Notes: generated by a model not told the origin, from the letters alone. A stretch of DNA of 53,637 nucleotides from an uncultured Geobacteraceae bacterium (GCA_903902345.1 CAIUUR010000161.1:1-53637), one strand, 5' to 3'. Positions 43,676-52,564 are shown, counted from the stretch's first letter. Numbers and translations are program-made.

Positions 43676-44755
43676 TTGCAGAACGAACCTACGCTTGACC
43701 AGTTACGTACCGAGATCGACTCCGTTGACGATACGATTCTCGACCTCCTGAACCGTCGGGCGACCCTTGCCCAGGCCGTCGGCCGGATCAAGGCCGGAAG
43801 TCACCGGGATTTCCACGTTCCGGGTCGGGAACGGGAGATCTACGAGAGGCTCACCGCCCGGAACAGGGGGCCGTTTCCCACGGAGGCGGTCCGCAGCGTC
43901 TACCGGGAGATCATCTCTGCCTCACTTTCCCTGGAGGCGCCCATGCGGGTGGCCTTTCTCGGTCCTATGGCAACCTTCAGCCACCTGGCGGCTCTTCAGC
44001 AGTTCGGGCTCTCGGCGGAACTTGTCCCCCAGAAATCGATCCCGGCGGTCTTTGAAGAGGTGGAAAAAGGGCGCGCCCTCTATGGGGTGGTGCCGGTGGA
44101 GAACTCCACCGAAGGGGTGGTCTCCCACACCCTGGATATGTTCATGGAGAGTGAGCTGAAGATAAACGCCGAGGTGCTGCTGGAGGTTTCCCACTTCCTC
44201 CTCTCTCGCACCGGCCGGCTGGAGGATATCCGAAAAGTCTATTCGCACCCGCAACCCCTGGCTCAGTGTCGGGGATGGCTGTCCGACAACCTCCCCAACG
44301 TTCCGCAGGTGGATGTGGCCTCCACGACACTGGCGGCTCAGATTGTCAGCGAGGATTACAATGCGGCGGCCATCGCCAGTGAGTACGCCGCTACGGTCTA
44401 CAACCTGAAGGTGGTGAAGGAACGGATTGAAGACCAGGTGAACAATGTCACCCGCTTCCTGGTCATCGGGAAGAAAGGGGTGGATCGGGGACCCTACGAC
44501 AAGAGTTCCCTCATGTTTTCGGTAAAAGACGAACCGGGGATTCTCTATCGAATGCTGGAGCCCTTTGCCAAGCGGGGGCTCAACCTGAGCAAGATCGAAT
44601 CACGCCCCTTCAAGAAAAAGGCGTGGGAGTATATTTTTTTCCTGGATCTTATCGGCCATATTTCGGACCCCGAGGTGGCCGCCGCTGTGCGGGAATTGGG
44701 GGAATGCTGCCAGTTCGTCAAGGTTCTCGGATCGTATCCCAAGGCCAAAGTATGA
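43676..44755 (+). CDS. pheA: Bifunctional chorismate mutase / prephenate dehydratase (P-protein)
   Basis: The protein makes phenylpyruvate from chorismate. An AroQ chorismate mutase is at 1-85 (LRTEIDSVDDTILDLLNRRATLA), a prephenate dehydratase at about 95-270 (VAFLGPMATFSHLAALQQF and the VVPVENSTEGVVSHTLD motif) and a C-terminal ACT domain (DEPGILYRMLEPFAKRGLNLSKIESRP) for phenylalanine feedback. The start is TTG at 43676; no upstream ATG or GTG in frame exists and the next ATG lies inside the mutase domain. The TTG start and a weak ribosome site suggest modest expression. It overlaps the next gene by ATGA. Confidence 0.9.
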   Translation: MQNEPTLDQLRTEIDSVDDTILDLLNRRATLAQAVGRIKAGSHRDFHVPGREREIYERLTARNRGPFPTEAVRSVYREIISASLSLEAPMRVAFLGPMATFSHLAALQQFGLSAELVPQKSIPAVFEEVEKGRALYGVVPVENSTEGVVSHTLDMFMESELKINAEVLLEVSHFLLSRTGRLEDIRKVYSHPQPLAQCRGWLSDNLPNVPQVDVASTTLAAQIVSEDYNAAAIASEYAATVYNLKVVKERIEDQVNNVTRFLVIGKKGVDRGPYDKSSLMFSVKDEPGILYRMLEPFAKRGLNLSKIESRPFKKKAWEYIFFLDLIGHISDPEVAAAVRELGECCQFVKVLGSYPKAKV

Positions 44756-45708
44756 AACCCGGCGCGGGGCACGTGGCCAGAGACGCGGGAGGAAACCCGG
44801 CGCCCCGTGTCCGGCGCCCGGCGCCCGGCGCCCGGCGCCCCGTGTCCAGCTTTATGATCAAAAGGTTAGCTATCATCGGTGTCGGTCTCATTGGCGGCTC
44901 GCTGGCCTTGGCGCTTCGCAAGCGGGGTCTGGTGGGAGAGGTGGTGGGGATCGGCCGCGGAGAGGCAAATCTCCGACGGGGGGTGGAGCTGGAGGTTATC
45001 GACCGCTACTCCCTTGACCCTCGGGAGGGGGTAAGAGACGCCGACCTGGTTTTTATCGCCACCCCCGTCTGCACCATTGCCGGAATTGTCGCCGCCATCG
45101 CCCCGCATCTGGCGCCCGGCGCCATCGTCACCGATGGCGGGAGTGTGAAGGAGGAGATTGTCGCCGCCTGTGAACCTCTCATGCCAAAGGGGAGTTTCTT
45201 CGTGGGTGGTCATCCCATCGCCGGGACCGAGCACTCCGGAGTTGAGGCGGCCTTTTCGTCCCTTTACGAGCGGCGGCGTTGCATTCTGACCCCTACCCCC
45301 CGTACTGACCCGTCGGCTCTGGCGCTTGTGGCGCGGATGTGGGAGGAAGCCGGCTCCCAGGTCGTGCTCATGGATGTTCACAAGCACGACCGGGTTCTGG
45401 CCGCCATTTCTCACCTCCCCCACATGGTGGCCTACAGCCTCGTCAATGCCGTGGGGGGGTACGACCGGTTCGAGGAGAATATTCTCCGGTATTCCGCCGG
45501 CGGTTTCCGGGACTTCACCCGGATAGCCTCCTCCGATCCGGTCATGTGGCGAGATATTGCCGTAATGAACCGGGATGCGGTTCTGGAGATGTTGGATCTC
45601 TTCGCCGGCTCCCTCTCCGACCTGCGGCGTCTCGTCGCAGCAGGTGACGAGGCAGGGTTGGAGCGGTTCTTCGCCCGATCCAAGGAACAGCGGGATGGAA
45701 TAAATTAG
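44752..45708 (+). CDS. tyrA: Prephenate dehydrogenase (start uncertain)
   Basis: TyrA oxidises prephenate to 4-hydroxyphenylpyruvate in tyrosine synthesis. The NAD-binding motif is IIGVGLIGGSLALALRKRG, and GGHPIAGTEHSGVEAA is the family core with the catalytic histidine. Two starts are possible: 44752, an ATGA overlap with pheA with AAGG seven bases upstream (318 residues), and 44854 (MIKRLAIIGVG, 284 residues, family-typical but without a ribosome site). Between them lies a GGCGCCC tandem repeat coding a Pro/Arg-rich string. I annotate the coupled start; the shorter protein is equally possible. Confidence 0.8.
   Translation: MKPGAGHVARDAGGNPAPRVRRPAPGARRPVSSFMIKRLAIIGVGLIGGSLALALRKRGLVGEVVGIGRGEANLRRGVELEVIDRYSLDPREGVRDADLVFIATPVCTIAGIVAAIAPHLAPGAIVTDGGSVKEEIVAACEPLMPKGSFFVGGHPIAGTEHSGVEAAFSSLYERRRCILTPTPRTDPSALALVARMWEEAGSQVVLMDVHKHDRVLAAISHLPHMVAYSLVNAVGGYDRFEENILRYSAGGFRDFTRIASSDPVMWRDIAVMNRDAVLEMLDLFAGSLSDLRRLVAAGDEAGLERFFARSKEQRDGIN
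44796..44847 (+). repeat. Tandem GGCGCCC array with flanking 17-bp direct repeats at the tyrA start
   Basis: CCCGGCGCCCCGTGTCC occurs at 44796-44812 and again at 44831-44847. Between and overlapping them are four tandem heptamers GGCGCCC (44813-44840). The unit is not a multiple of three, so gain or loss of one copy would shift the frame between the two possible tyrA starts. Confidence 0.7.
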
Positions 45709-45751
45709 GTTCTACGTTCTAGGTTATCTGTCGGGAGTTTTAGGGAGTTCC

Positions 45752-47041
45752 ATGGAGAGTTATACCGTACGGCCCGCCACTGGGGTGAAGGGTGAGATCA
45801 GCGTCCCGGGGGACAAGTCCATCTCCCACCGCTCCATCATGTTCGGCTCCCTGGCTCGGGGGACGACCACCGTCCGGGGTTTTCTCCGGGGGGAGGACAA
45901 CATGGCGACTCTCAACGCCTTCCGTTCCATGGGTGTGGAGATCGCCGATGACGGCGAGATCCTGACCATTGTCGGCCGGGGACTTCACGGACTCCGGGAA
46001 CCGGGGGATGTCATTGATTGCGGTAACTCCGGTACCTCCATCAGGCTCCTCACCGGACTGTTGTCGGGACAGCGGTTCTTCTCGGTGCTTACCGGCGATC
46101 AGTATCTCAGGAAGCGCCCCATGAAACGTGTGGTCGGCCCGCTGGGAGAGATGGGAGCGGTCATTCATGGTCGTGACGGGGGTGAAAAGGCGCCGCTGGC
46201 CATCGTGGGAGGAGCGCTCTCCGGCATCAACTACCGTTCGCCGGTGGCCAGTGCCCAGGTAAAATCGGCGATTCTCCTGGCCGGACTGTACGCCGATGGG
46301 GTAACCACGGTAACCGAACCCCACCGTTCGCGGGATCATTCGGAGCGGATGTTGGCCCACTTCGGCGCCGACATCAGGGTGACCGACACCGGGGCGGGAA
46401 TCGCGGGAGGCCGGGAGATGCAGGGACAGGAGATCGTGGTCCCCGGTGACATCTCTTCCGCAGCCTTCTTTCTCGTGGCCGGGCTGATCGTTCCCGGCTC
46501 GGAGATTCTCATCAAGGGGGTAGGGGTCAACCCGACCCGGACCGGGATTATCGACATCCTCATCGCCATGGGGGGGGATATCCGGCTCCAGAACCAGCGA
46601 ACTCTCTCGGGAGAGCCGGTGGCGGATCTCCTGGTCCGCTCCTCGTCCCTGAAAGGGATAACGATTGGCGGGGATCTTGTCCCCCGGGCCATCGACGAAT
46701 TTCCCGTGGTGGCGGTTGCCGCGGCCTTGGCCGAGGGGGTGACGACGATCAGCGATGCCAGGGAACTTCGGGTCAAGGAGACCGACCGGATTGCCGCCAC
46801 GGCGGCCAACCTCCGTGCCGCCGGAGTTTCCGTTACCGAGACCGACGACGGCATGATTGTTACCGGTCGTGGAGTTCTGGACAGCTGCGCCGTGGATAGT
46901 CGAGGGGACCACCGGATTGCCATGGCGATGTTGGTGGGGGGGCTGGCGGCAGCCGGACCTATTACCGTATCCGACACCGGTTGTATCGCCACCTCTTTCC
47001 CCCGATTTCTGCCGCTCCTGGAAGAGGTCGCCCGGCGATGA
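45752..47041 (+). CDS. aroA: 3-phosphoshikimate 1-carboxyvinyltransferase (EPSP synthase)
   Basis: AroA joins shikimate-3-phosphate and PEP. The signatures VPGDKSISHRSIMFGSLARG, DCGNSGTSIRLLTGLL and RVKETDRIAATAANLRAAG are intact, with the GDISSAAFFLVAGL block, giving 429 residues. The ATG at 45752 follows AGGGAGTT. A TTCTACGTTCTA mini-repeat separates it from tyrA, and its stop overlaps the cmk start (ATGA). Confidence 0.96.
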   Translation: MESYTVRPATGVKGEISVPGDKSISHRSIMFGSLARGTTTVRGFLRGEDNMATLNAFRSMGVEIADDGEILTIVGRGLHGLREPGDVIDCGNSGTSIRLLTGLLSGQRFFSVLTGDQYLRKRPMKRVVGPLGEMGAVIHGRDGGEKAPLAIVGGALSGINYRSPVASAQVKSAILLAGLYADGVTTVTEPHRSRDHSERMLAHFGADIRVTDTGAGIAGGREMQGQEIVVPGDISSAAFFLVAGLIVPGSEILIKGVGVNPTRTGIIDILIAMGGDIRLQNQRTLSGEPVADLLVRSSSLKGITIGGDLVPRAIDEFPVVAVAAALAEGVTTISDARELRVKETDRIAATAANLRAAGVSVTETDDGMIVTGRGVLDSCAVDSRGDHRIAMAMLVGGLAAAGPITVSDTGCIATSFPRFLPLLEEVARR

Positions 47042-47730
47042 GGAGTGGGAGAAACAACGGACTGGTTATTGCCATCGACGGCCCTTCCGGGGCCGGCAAG
47101 AGTACCCTGACCCGCCTTCTGGCCCAGCGCCTTGGTTATATTCATATCGATACCGGCGCCATGTACCGGACTCTGGCGTTGGCCGTCAGTCGGTCGGGGC
47201 TCCCGCTTGATGATGAAGCTGCGGTGGCGGCACTCTGCGGTGGGATAGAGATCCGCTTTCGCCGTGATGATGGTGGTTATCGGGTGATCGCCAACGGCGA
47301 GGATGTCTCCCTGGCGATCCGGACCCCCGAAATCAGCATGCTGACCTCGCAGATTTCCGCTCAGGGAGGGGTTCGCGAAATTCTTCTCAAACTCCAGCAT
47401 GAAATGGGGCGTGAGGGTGGAGTGATCCTGGAGGGAAGAGACATCGGTACGGTGGTCTTTCCCGATGCCGAGGTGAAGTTTTTTCTTTCCGCCACCCCCC
47501 TGGAGCGGGGGCAGCGGCGTTTTTTGGAGTTGCGTGATAAAGGGGTTCAGGCGACTCTGGAGGATACGGTGGCGGCGGTGGTACAGCGGGACGAGCAGGA
47601 TGCCGCCCGGGAACTGGCGCCGCTTAAAAAGGCTCCCGACGCTGTTGAGATCGACTCCACCGGAATAACCATCGAGGAAGTCCTGAGCCGGATGGAACAA
47701 CTGGTTCGGGAACGAGTACCGTCACCTTAA
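47038..47730 (+). CDS. cmk: Cytidylate kinase
   Basis: Cmk phosphorylates CMP and dCMP. I move the start to the ATG at 47038, which overlaps the aroA stop, giving 230 residues. The P-loop is AIDGPSGAGKSTLTRLLAQ, followed by the HIDTGAMYR motif and the ILEGRDIGTVVFPDAEVKFFL segment typical of cytidylate kinase. The aroA-cmk-ispH-rpsA order is conserved in this group. Confidence 0.95.
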   Translation: MRSGRNNGLVIAIDGPSGAGKSTLTRLLAQRLGYIHIDTGAMYRTLALAVSRSGLPLDDEAAVAALCGGIEIRFRRDDGGYRVIANGEDVSLAIRTPEISMLTSQISAQGGVREILLKLQHEMGREGGVILEGRDIGTVVFPDAEVKFFLSATPLERGQRRFLELRDKGVQATLEDTVAAVVQRDEQDAARELAPLKKAPDAVEIDSTGITIEEVLSRMEQLVRERVPSP

Positions 47731-47760
47731 CCTTTACCTGACTCTGACGTGGGCGGTTAC

Positions 47761-48615
47761 ATGAAAATATCTCTTGCCAAACGCGCTGGTTTCTGCTTTG
47801 GTGTCAAACGTGCTACTCAGATGGCCTTTGAGGCCGCTGACCGTGGTGGCCAGACCTGTACCTTGGGACCGATCATCCACTCACCTCAGGTCGTGCAGCG
47901 ACTGGAGGAGTTGGGAGTGCATGTCGTCAGCGATGCGGCGCACCTGGAAGGGGGGACGGTCATCATCCGTTCCCACGGGGTCGCATCAGAGGAACTGGAG
48001 ACCGCCATCATGAAGGAGATGGAGATCATTGATGCCACCTGTCCCTTTGTCAAGAAGGCCCAGGAGCATGTGAAGAGTCTTTCTCTGGCGGGGTATGACG
48101 TGGTGGTGGTGGGTGATGAAGATCATCCGGAAGTTCAGGGAATTGTTTCCTATGCCAGGGGGAGGGTTTTCGTCATCGGTTCGGGAGAAGAGGCGAGTCG
48201 CCTTCCCAAGATGGCGAAGGTGGGGGTGGTTGCCCAGACAACCCAATCCTTCGAGAACCTCAAACAGGTTGTTCTTGAATGTCTCATGAAAGGGAATGAG
48301 ACCCGGGTCTTCAACACTATCTGCGACGCCACGGCGGTGCGTCAGGAAGAGGCCAAGGAGCTCGCCAAGCAGGCCGACTGCATGATCGTCATCGGTGGCT
48401 ACAATAGCGCCAATACTCGCCGTTTGGCCGAGGTCTGCACCGAGCTTCAGCCCCGCACCTATCACATCGAGACCGCCCAGCAGCTCAATCGGGAGTGGTT
48501 CACGGGAGTGGACACGGTGGGGGTTACGGCGGGAGCGTCCACACCCAAATGGGTCATTGACGAGGTCTTGCGGCAGATAGAGCATTCAGGGTCGACGTCG
48601 GAGTCGCAGTCATAG
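47761..48615 (+). CDS. ispH: 4-hydroxy-3-methylbut-2-enyl diphosphate reductase
   Basis: IspH makes IPP and DMAPP in the non-mevalonate isoprenoid pathway with a [4Fe-4S] cluster. The three cluster cysteines are in AGFCFGVKRA, DATCPFVKKAQ and FNTICDATAVRQ; the motif VGVTAGASTPKWVIDEV closes the family. I use the ATG at 47761 (MKISLAKR) rather than the GTG at 47749. The length is 284 residues. Confidence 0.95.
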   Translation: MKISLAKRAGFCFGVKRATQMAFEAADRGGQTCTLGPIIHSPQVVQRLEELGVHVVSDAAHLEGGTVIIRSHGVASEELETAIMKEMEIIDATCPFVKKAQEHVKSLSLAGYDVVVVGDEDHPEVQGIVSYARGRVFVIGSGEEASRLPKMAKVGVVAQTTQSFENLKQVVLECLMKGNETRVFNTICDATAVRQEEAKELAKQADCMIVIGGYNSANTRRLAEVCTELQPRTYHIETAQQLNREWFTGVDTVGVTAGASTPKWVIDEVLRQIEHSGSTSESQS

Positions 48616-48628
48616 TAGAAAATAGCGG

Positions 48629-48660
48629 TAGGGACGACGTATGCGTCGCCCGTATGTAGG
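48629..48660. repeat. Palindromic intergenic element GACGACGTATGCGTCGCC
   Basis: TAGGGACGACGTATGCGTCGCCC between ispH and rpsA forms a near-palindrome and, like the elements at 1537 and 8181, starts with GTAGGG. The core differs, so it is only tentatively of the same kind. Confidence 0.5.
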
Positions 48661-48717
48661 ACACAAAAGAAAGCAGAAAAATCGACAGGGGGTACGGTGG
48701 CAATGGAGGAGAACAAC

Positions 48718-50448
48718 ATGGCTCTGCCTGATGACAACATCACGGCGCAACAGGTGGACGAAGAAGAGACGATGGGCGGTATTGGTGAGTTTGAGGAACT
48801 CTTTAATGAAAGTCTTCGGCAGTTTCAGTCGGGGGAGCTCATCAAAGGGGTAGTCGTCAAGGTCGATGCTGATACTGTTCTGGTGGACATCGGACATAAA
48901 TCGGAGGGGAGGATCAACGCCGCCGAATTCATGGACGAGCAGGGAAACATGACGGTGAAGGTGGGAGACGAGGTCAGCGTCTTGCTGGAGCGGGGTGAAG
49001 ACGAAAAAGGGCACCTGATCCTTTCCCGGCGCAAGGCTGAGCGGCAGGCGGTCTGGGACAGGATTGCCGCGTCCGGCGGTGAAGGTGGAACCATAGAAGG
49101 GAAGATTGTGGCCAAGGTCAAGGGGGGGATGACGGTGGATATTGGTCTGCCTGCCTTCCTGCCCGCCTCGCAGGTGGATCTGCGTCCCACGGCCAATCTC
49201 GATAAATATTTGGGTCAGACTGCCACGTTCAAGATCCTCAAGCTGAACAAGAAGCGGGGCAACGTGGTTCTTTCCCGCAGGGTCCTCATGGAGGAAGAGC
49301 GTGAGTCCATGCGCGATCAGACCCTGGAAGTGCTGGCCGAGGGGCAGATCGTGGAGGGGATTGTCAAAAACATCACCGACTACGGCGCCTTTCTCGACCT
49401 GGGTGGTATCGATGGCCTGCTTCATGTCACCGATATGTCTTGGGGGCGGCTGGGGCATCCCTCCGAGGCGATCAAGGTGGGGGATCAGCTCAAGGTCATG
49501 GTCCTCAAGTACGACCGGAACAAGGGAAAGATCTCCCTGGGACTCAAACAGGCCCTTCCCGATCCCTGGCTCAACGTGGAAGGAAAGTTCCCGGTTGGTT
49601 CCAAGATCAGCGGCAAGGTGGTGAGTCTCACCGAATATGGCGCCTTCGTGGCGCTGGAGGAAGGGGTCGAGGGACTCATTCATGTCTCCGAGATGTCATG
49701 GACCAAACGGGTCCGTCATCCCTCGGATATTCTCACTGTGGGTGACGAGGTGGAAGTGCTGGTTCTCGGGATGGATCTGGGGAACCGTCGGATCTCCCTG
49801 GGGCTCAAGCAGGTAACCGCAAATCCCTGGACCGAGATTCAGGAGCGTTACCCGGTGGGGACCAAGATTGAGGGACAGATCAAGAACGTCACCGATTTCG
49901 GCGTCTTTATTGGCGTTGAGGAGGGGATCGACGGTCTTGTTCATGTTTCCGACATCTCCTGGACGCGACGGATCAAACATCCGGGCGAGCTTTTCAGCAA
50001 GGGACAGACGGTCCTTGCGGTGGTTCTCAATATCGATCCGGAGAACGAGCGGCTTTCTCTGGGGATGAAGCAACTCACTCCTGATCCCTGGAGCGAGATC
50101 CCCGTCAAGTACAAACCGGGGACCAAGGTCAAAGGCAAGGTTACCTCCGTTACCGAATTCGGCATCTTCCTGGAGATTGAGGAAGGGATCGAAGGGCTGA
50201 TCCACGTTTCGGAACTCTCCCGGGAAAAAGTGCCGACTCCCAAGGGGTTTGCCAATGTGGGCGATGAGCTTGAGGCGCTGGTTCTCACCATCGATACGAT
50301 GGAAAAGAAAATTTCCCTTTCTGTCAAGGCTTTGCAGGCCGCCACAGAAAAGGCGGAGATGAACTCGTACATGGATTCGGCTCCGGGTGAAGGGCTGGGT
50401 AATTTCGGTTCGCTTCTTGAAAGCTTTAAAAAGAGTTCCGAAGAGTAA
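48718..50448 (+). CDS. rpsA: 30S ribosomal protein S1
   Basis: S1 binds mRNA on the small ribosomal subunit. The start is the ATG at 48718 (MALPDDN), preceded by GGAGGAG; the track start at 48697 would overlap that site. The 576-residue chain holds six S1 OB-fold repeats, for example VKNITDYGAFLDLGGIDGLLH and VTDFGVFIGVEEGIDGLVH. The acidic N-terminus and length are usual. ihfB follows directly. Confidence 0.96.
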   Translation: MALPDDNITAQQVDEEETMGGIGEFEELFNESLRQFQSGELIKGVVVKVDADTVLVDIGHKSEGRINAAEFMDEQGNMTVKVGDEVSVLLERGEDEKGHLILSRRKAERQAVWDRIAASGGEGGTIEGKIVAKVKGGMTVDIGLPAFLPASQVDLRPTANLDKYLGQTATFKILKLNKKRGNVVLSRRVLMEEERESMRDQTLEVLAEGQIVEGIVKNITDYGAFLDLGGIDGLLHVTDMSWGRLGHPSEAIKVGDQLKVMVLKYDRNKGKISLGLKQALPDPWLNVEGKFPVGSKISGKVVSLTEYGAFVALEEGVEGLIHVSEMSWTKRVRHPSDILTVGDEVEVLVLGMDLGNRRISLGLKQVTANPWTEIQERYPVGTKIEGQIKNVTDFGVFIGVEEGIDGLVHVSDISWTRRIKHPGELFSKGQTVLAVVLNIDPENERLSLGMKQLTPDPWSEIPVKYKPGTKVKGKVTSVTEFGIFLEIEEGIEGLIHVSELSREKVPTPKGFANVGDELEALVLTIDTMEKKISLSVKALQAATEKAEMNSYMDSAPGEGLGNFGSLLESFKKSSEE

Positions 50449-50459
50449 GGATGGTCAAA

Positions 50460-50492
50460 GTCGCCCGGTCGGTATTTTTCCGGGCCGGGCGA
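50460..50492 (+). promoter_or_regulatory. Hairpin between rpsA and ihfB
   Basis: GTCGCCCGG (50460-50468) and CCGGGCGAC (50484-50492) form a 9-bp stem around a loop containing TATTTTT, 22 bases upstream of the ihfB start. It may protect the rpsA transcript end or tune ihfB translation. Confidence 0.45.
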
Positions 50493-50513
50493 CGCCCCTG
50501 CAAGGAGATACGC

Positions 50514-50798
50514 ATGACAAAGAGTGAACTGGTGGAAAAACTTGCCGAGACCCACGGCATACTTTCCATGAAAGAGGCGGAATCGGTGATCAATATCGTC
50601 TTTGACGGGATTGCCGATGCCCTCAATTCCGGAGAAAAGGTCGAGATTCGCGGCTTCGGCAGTTTCACGGTCCGTGAACGCGACGGCCGGGAGGCGCGCA
50701 ATCCGAAAAGTGGTGAAGTCGTCAAGATTCCGCCCAAGAAGACGCCGTTTTTCAAAACCGGCAAGGAGCTTCGGGAGCGGGTCAACGGCAGCATCTAG
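50514..50798 (+). CDS. ihfB: Integration host factor, HU-family DNA-binding protein
   Basis: This 94-residue nucleoid protein bends DNA. The start is the ATG at 50514 (MTKSELVEKLAE) after CAAGGAGA, not 50451. The HU/IHF signature RGFGSFTVRERDGREARNPKSGE includes the DNA-intercalating Pro region (RNPKSG). Location behind rpsA is the classic place for ihfB. The sequence alone does not exclude an alpha-type partner or HU. Confidence 0.9.
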   Translation: MTKSELVEKLAETHGILSMKEAESVINIVFDGIADALNSGEKVEIRGFGSFTVRERDGREARNPKSGEVVKIPPKKTPFFKTGKELRERVNGSI

Positions 50799-50806
50799 GT
50801 TAATCA

Positions 50807-50842
50807 GGTTGAGGTCGAGGTTGAGGTCGAGGTTGAGGTCGG
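50807..50842 (+). repeat. Three tandem 12-mers GGTTGAGGTCGA
   Basis: Units at 50807-50818, 50819-50830 and 50831-50842 are identical except for the last base. A second, partly inverted run (TTAACCTTAATCTTAACCTT) follows at about 50876-50895, so the spacer between ihfB and the tRNA can fold back on itself. Confidence 0.7.
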
Positions 50843-50902
50843 AGAGCTGAGGCAATACCGGCGGTTGTTTGTATCTTAACCTTAATCTTAACCTTGCTTT
50901 TC

Positions 50903-50989
50903 GCCCGGATGGCGGAATTGGTAGACGCAAGGGACTTAAAATCCCTCGGTCGTGAGGCTGTGCCGGTTCGATCCCGGCTCCGGGCACCA
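50903..50989 (+). tRNA. tRNA-Leu (anticodon UAA)
   Basis: The 87-nt gene begins GCCCGGA and ends TCCGGGCACCA, a complete 7-bp acceptor stem with an encoded CCA. The anticodon stem AGGGA-CTTAAAA-TCCCT gives anticodon TAA at 50937-50939. The extended variable arm and the D-loop GGTAGACGC and T-loop GTTCGATCC fit leucine class II tRNA. The adjacent accessory segment suggests use as an integration site. Confidence 0.96.
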
Positions 50990-51012
50990 ATAAAATTGAA
51001 TACTTACACGAG

Positions 51013-51038
51013 AAAAGCCGGGAGAGATCCCGGCTTTT
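51013..51038 (+). terminator. Intrinsic terminator of tRNA-Leu
   Basis: AAAAGCCGGGA (51013-51023) pairs with TCCCGGCTTTT (51028-51038) around GAGA, with a T-tract at the end. Confidence 0.9.
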
Positions 51039-51143
51039 TGCTGTTTTATGGTCCTGTTTTGGGGTCAACAATTACAGATGGTTACGGTTTTACGGGGTTT
51101 TGCAAGGTTTTGTGCCGTCAACAAAACATCAACAGCGGACGTT

Positions 51144-51794
51144 TTAGTGTGAGGTAAATCCCGTTGTCAGGTCGGGAGGATTTTCCGGCAGGTTATCCGC
51201 CGGGCTCCACCAGTATGATGTTCCGTTCTGCTCTTTCAGGCGTCGTTCCATGCGTCGCAGGTAACCGGGGTTAAGCGCCTCTTGCGCTTTGTTGAAGAGG
51301 ATATGGTCAATGGCGGCTCGGGCATATTACGACGTTGGGCCTCGGCTTCCACGGCCAGTGCTCGACGATGTAACCCCTGATCGGTGACGGTGGTGGAGAG
51401 CACATCCTCACCGGACATACTGCGGGACAGGGCGTCTTCCAGTGCGCCCACGACCGGTTTACCGTGTTCATCGCGGGGCAGGAAGCCGTCTTCGGCGAGA
51501 TTCTCCGTAATGCGCTCGATGCTTCGTCCGTTCTTGCGATAGGGGTTCTTGCCGTTGGTCTTTGCTCCTTCCACCAGCGTGGAGCCCCATTGCTCCATGG
51601 CCTGTTCTTTGTCGATGCCTCCCAGGCGGTTGATGGCCTGGATGATGGTCTCTGCTTCGCCTTTTTGGCGGCGGGGTTGCGGGGGAGACGGTGGCGTCTC
51701 CCCCGTGGTGTCGGTCTCCTCGGGGAACCATTCCCCCAGGGGTTTAGGGGTTACCGGTTCAGCACTTCTTTCCGCCGCTTTTCTTTTTTACCAT
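51144..51794 (-). pseudogene. Degraded phage-polyprotein-associated gene with two frameshifts
   Basis: A perfect AAGGAGGTGA precedes an ATG at 51794 (MVKKKSGGKKC then stop), which overlaps the stop of the previous gene. Removing one A from the A6 run after GGT would open the next frame, which reads AERSAEPVTPKPLGEW... and contains ERITENLAEDGFLPRDE, a motif I associate with large phage polyproteins. Near 51325 the frame is lost again; the third frame then reads RAAIDHILFNKAQEALN and ends SPADNLPENPP...TSH with a TAA at 51144. The gene is thus interrupted twice and absent as a single ORF from the track. Function unknown. Confidence 0.65.
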
Positions 51795-52564
51795 TCGAAA
51801 TCACCTCCTTCTTGTTGTGTCGTTGTTGCTTCGGTCAGTGCTTCAGCTACCGCTTTCCGATACTCCACATCCTGCGGCTTGCCTTCCTTGGTGAGCATGG
51901 TGTCAAACATGTGGCGGACGAGGCCGGTTATCTGGCCTTCCAGGGGACTCCCGACGATGCCGCGATAGATATCCACCAGCCAGCTCTTGAACTTCTCGAA
52001 CACTCCTTTCAGCTCTTCCGACGGGCTCTTGCCGTCGCTCAAATACTTCTCAAAGGCGCGGGCGAATCTCTCTTCAGAGTTGCGCGAAAATTTACCGTTG
52101 GGTTCACCATAGAACGTGAAGGCTATTTTCATCTCTGCCGGTTCCAACTGCCGCCGCCAGACGTGGGCCAGTTCGTGCATAACGGTGGAGATATCGGGAT
52201 TCTTCAGCGCATGGAGTACGGCGCGACCGTCATTGAGGAAGGAGACTGCGCCCTTCGCGTTCTGGTACAATGAATCATTGACAGTCAGAATATCATTGAG
52301 TATTCTTTCCTTAGAAGAGGGCCGCTGTGCAGGATTCGATCCGGGTAATGCCGTCTCGCCCTGCTTTGAAGCATCGGCCCTCTTTGTTTCAATAATCTCC
52401 GGTATGTCATAGAAGTAATTACCGTTGTTGTCCTCCCTCACGACCAGTCTGACAAAGAGTTCTTCTCCGTTTAACTCCGTTTTTGCTCCGTAATGATGAA
52501 ATGCTTTGATGTTGCGTTCTGTACCGTCAGGCGGTCGGGTAACCGAGTAAAAGTTTTCGCTGAA
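51788..52564 (-). pseudogene. C-terminal fragment of a large phage polyvalent protein with HELAH protease motif
   Basis: The track starts this ORF at a GTG at 52441, but the open frame continues upstream to 52564, just after a TGA, and conserved-looking sequence fills it: NIKAFHHYGAKTELNG, then EELFVRLVVREDNNGNYFYD. There is no start codon before that, so the 5' end is missing. Downstream is STVMHELAHVW with the zinc HExxH motif, then a region rich in charged residues ending GGDFEW. I associate both motifs with large polyvalent phage proteins whose exact activity is unknown. The fragment overlaps the end of the small helix-turn-helix gene at 52527. Confidence 0.65.

Noticed and set aside
51041-51140. 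Attachment site or integrase end next to tRNA-Leu
   Set aside because: GTCAACA words occur twice, but no copy of the tRNA 3' end or integrase frame is in the window, so I make no call.
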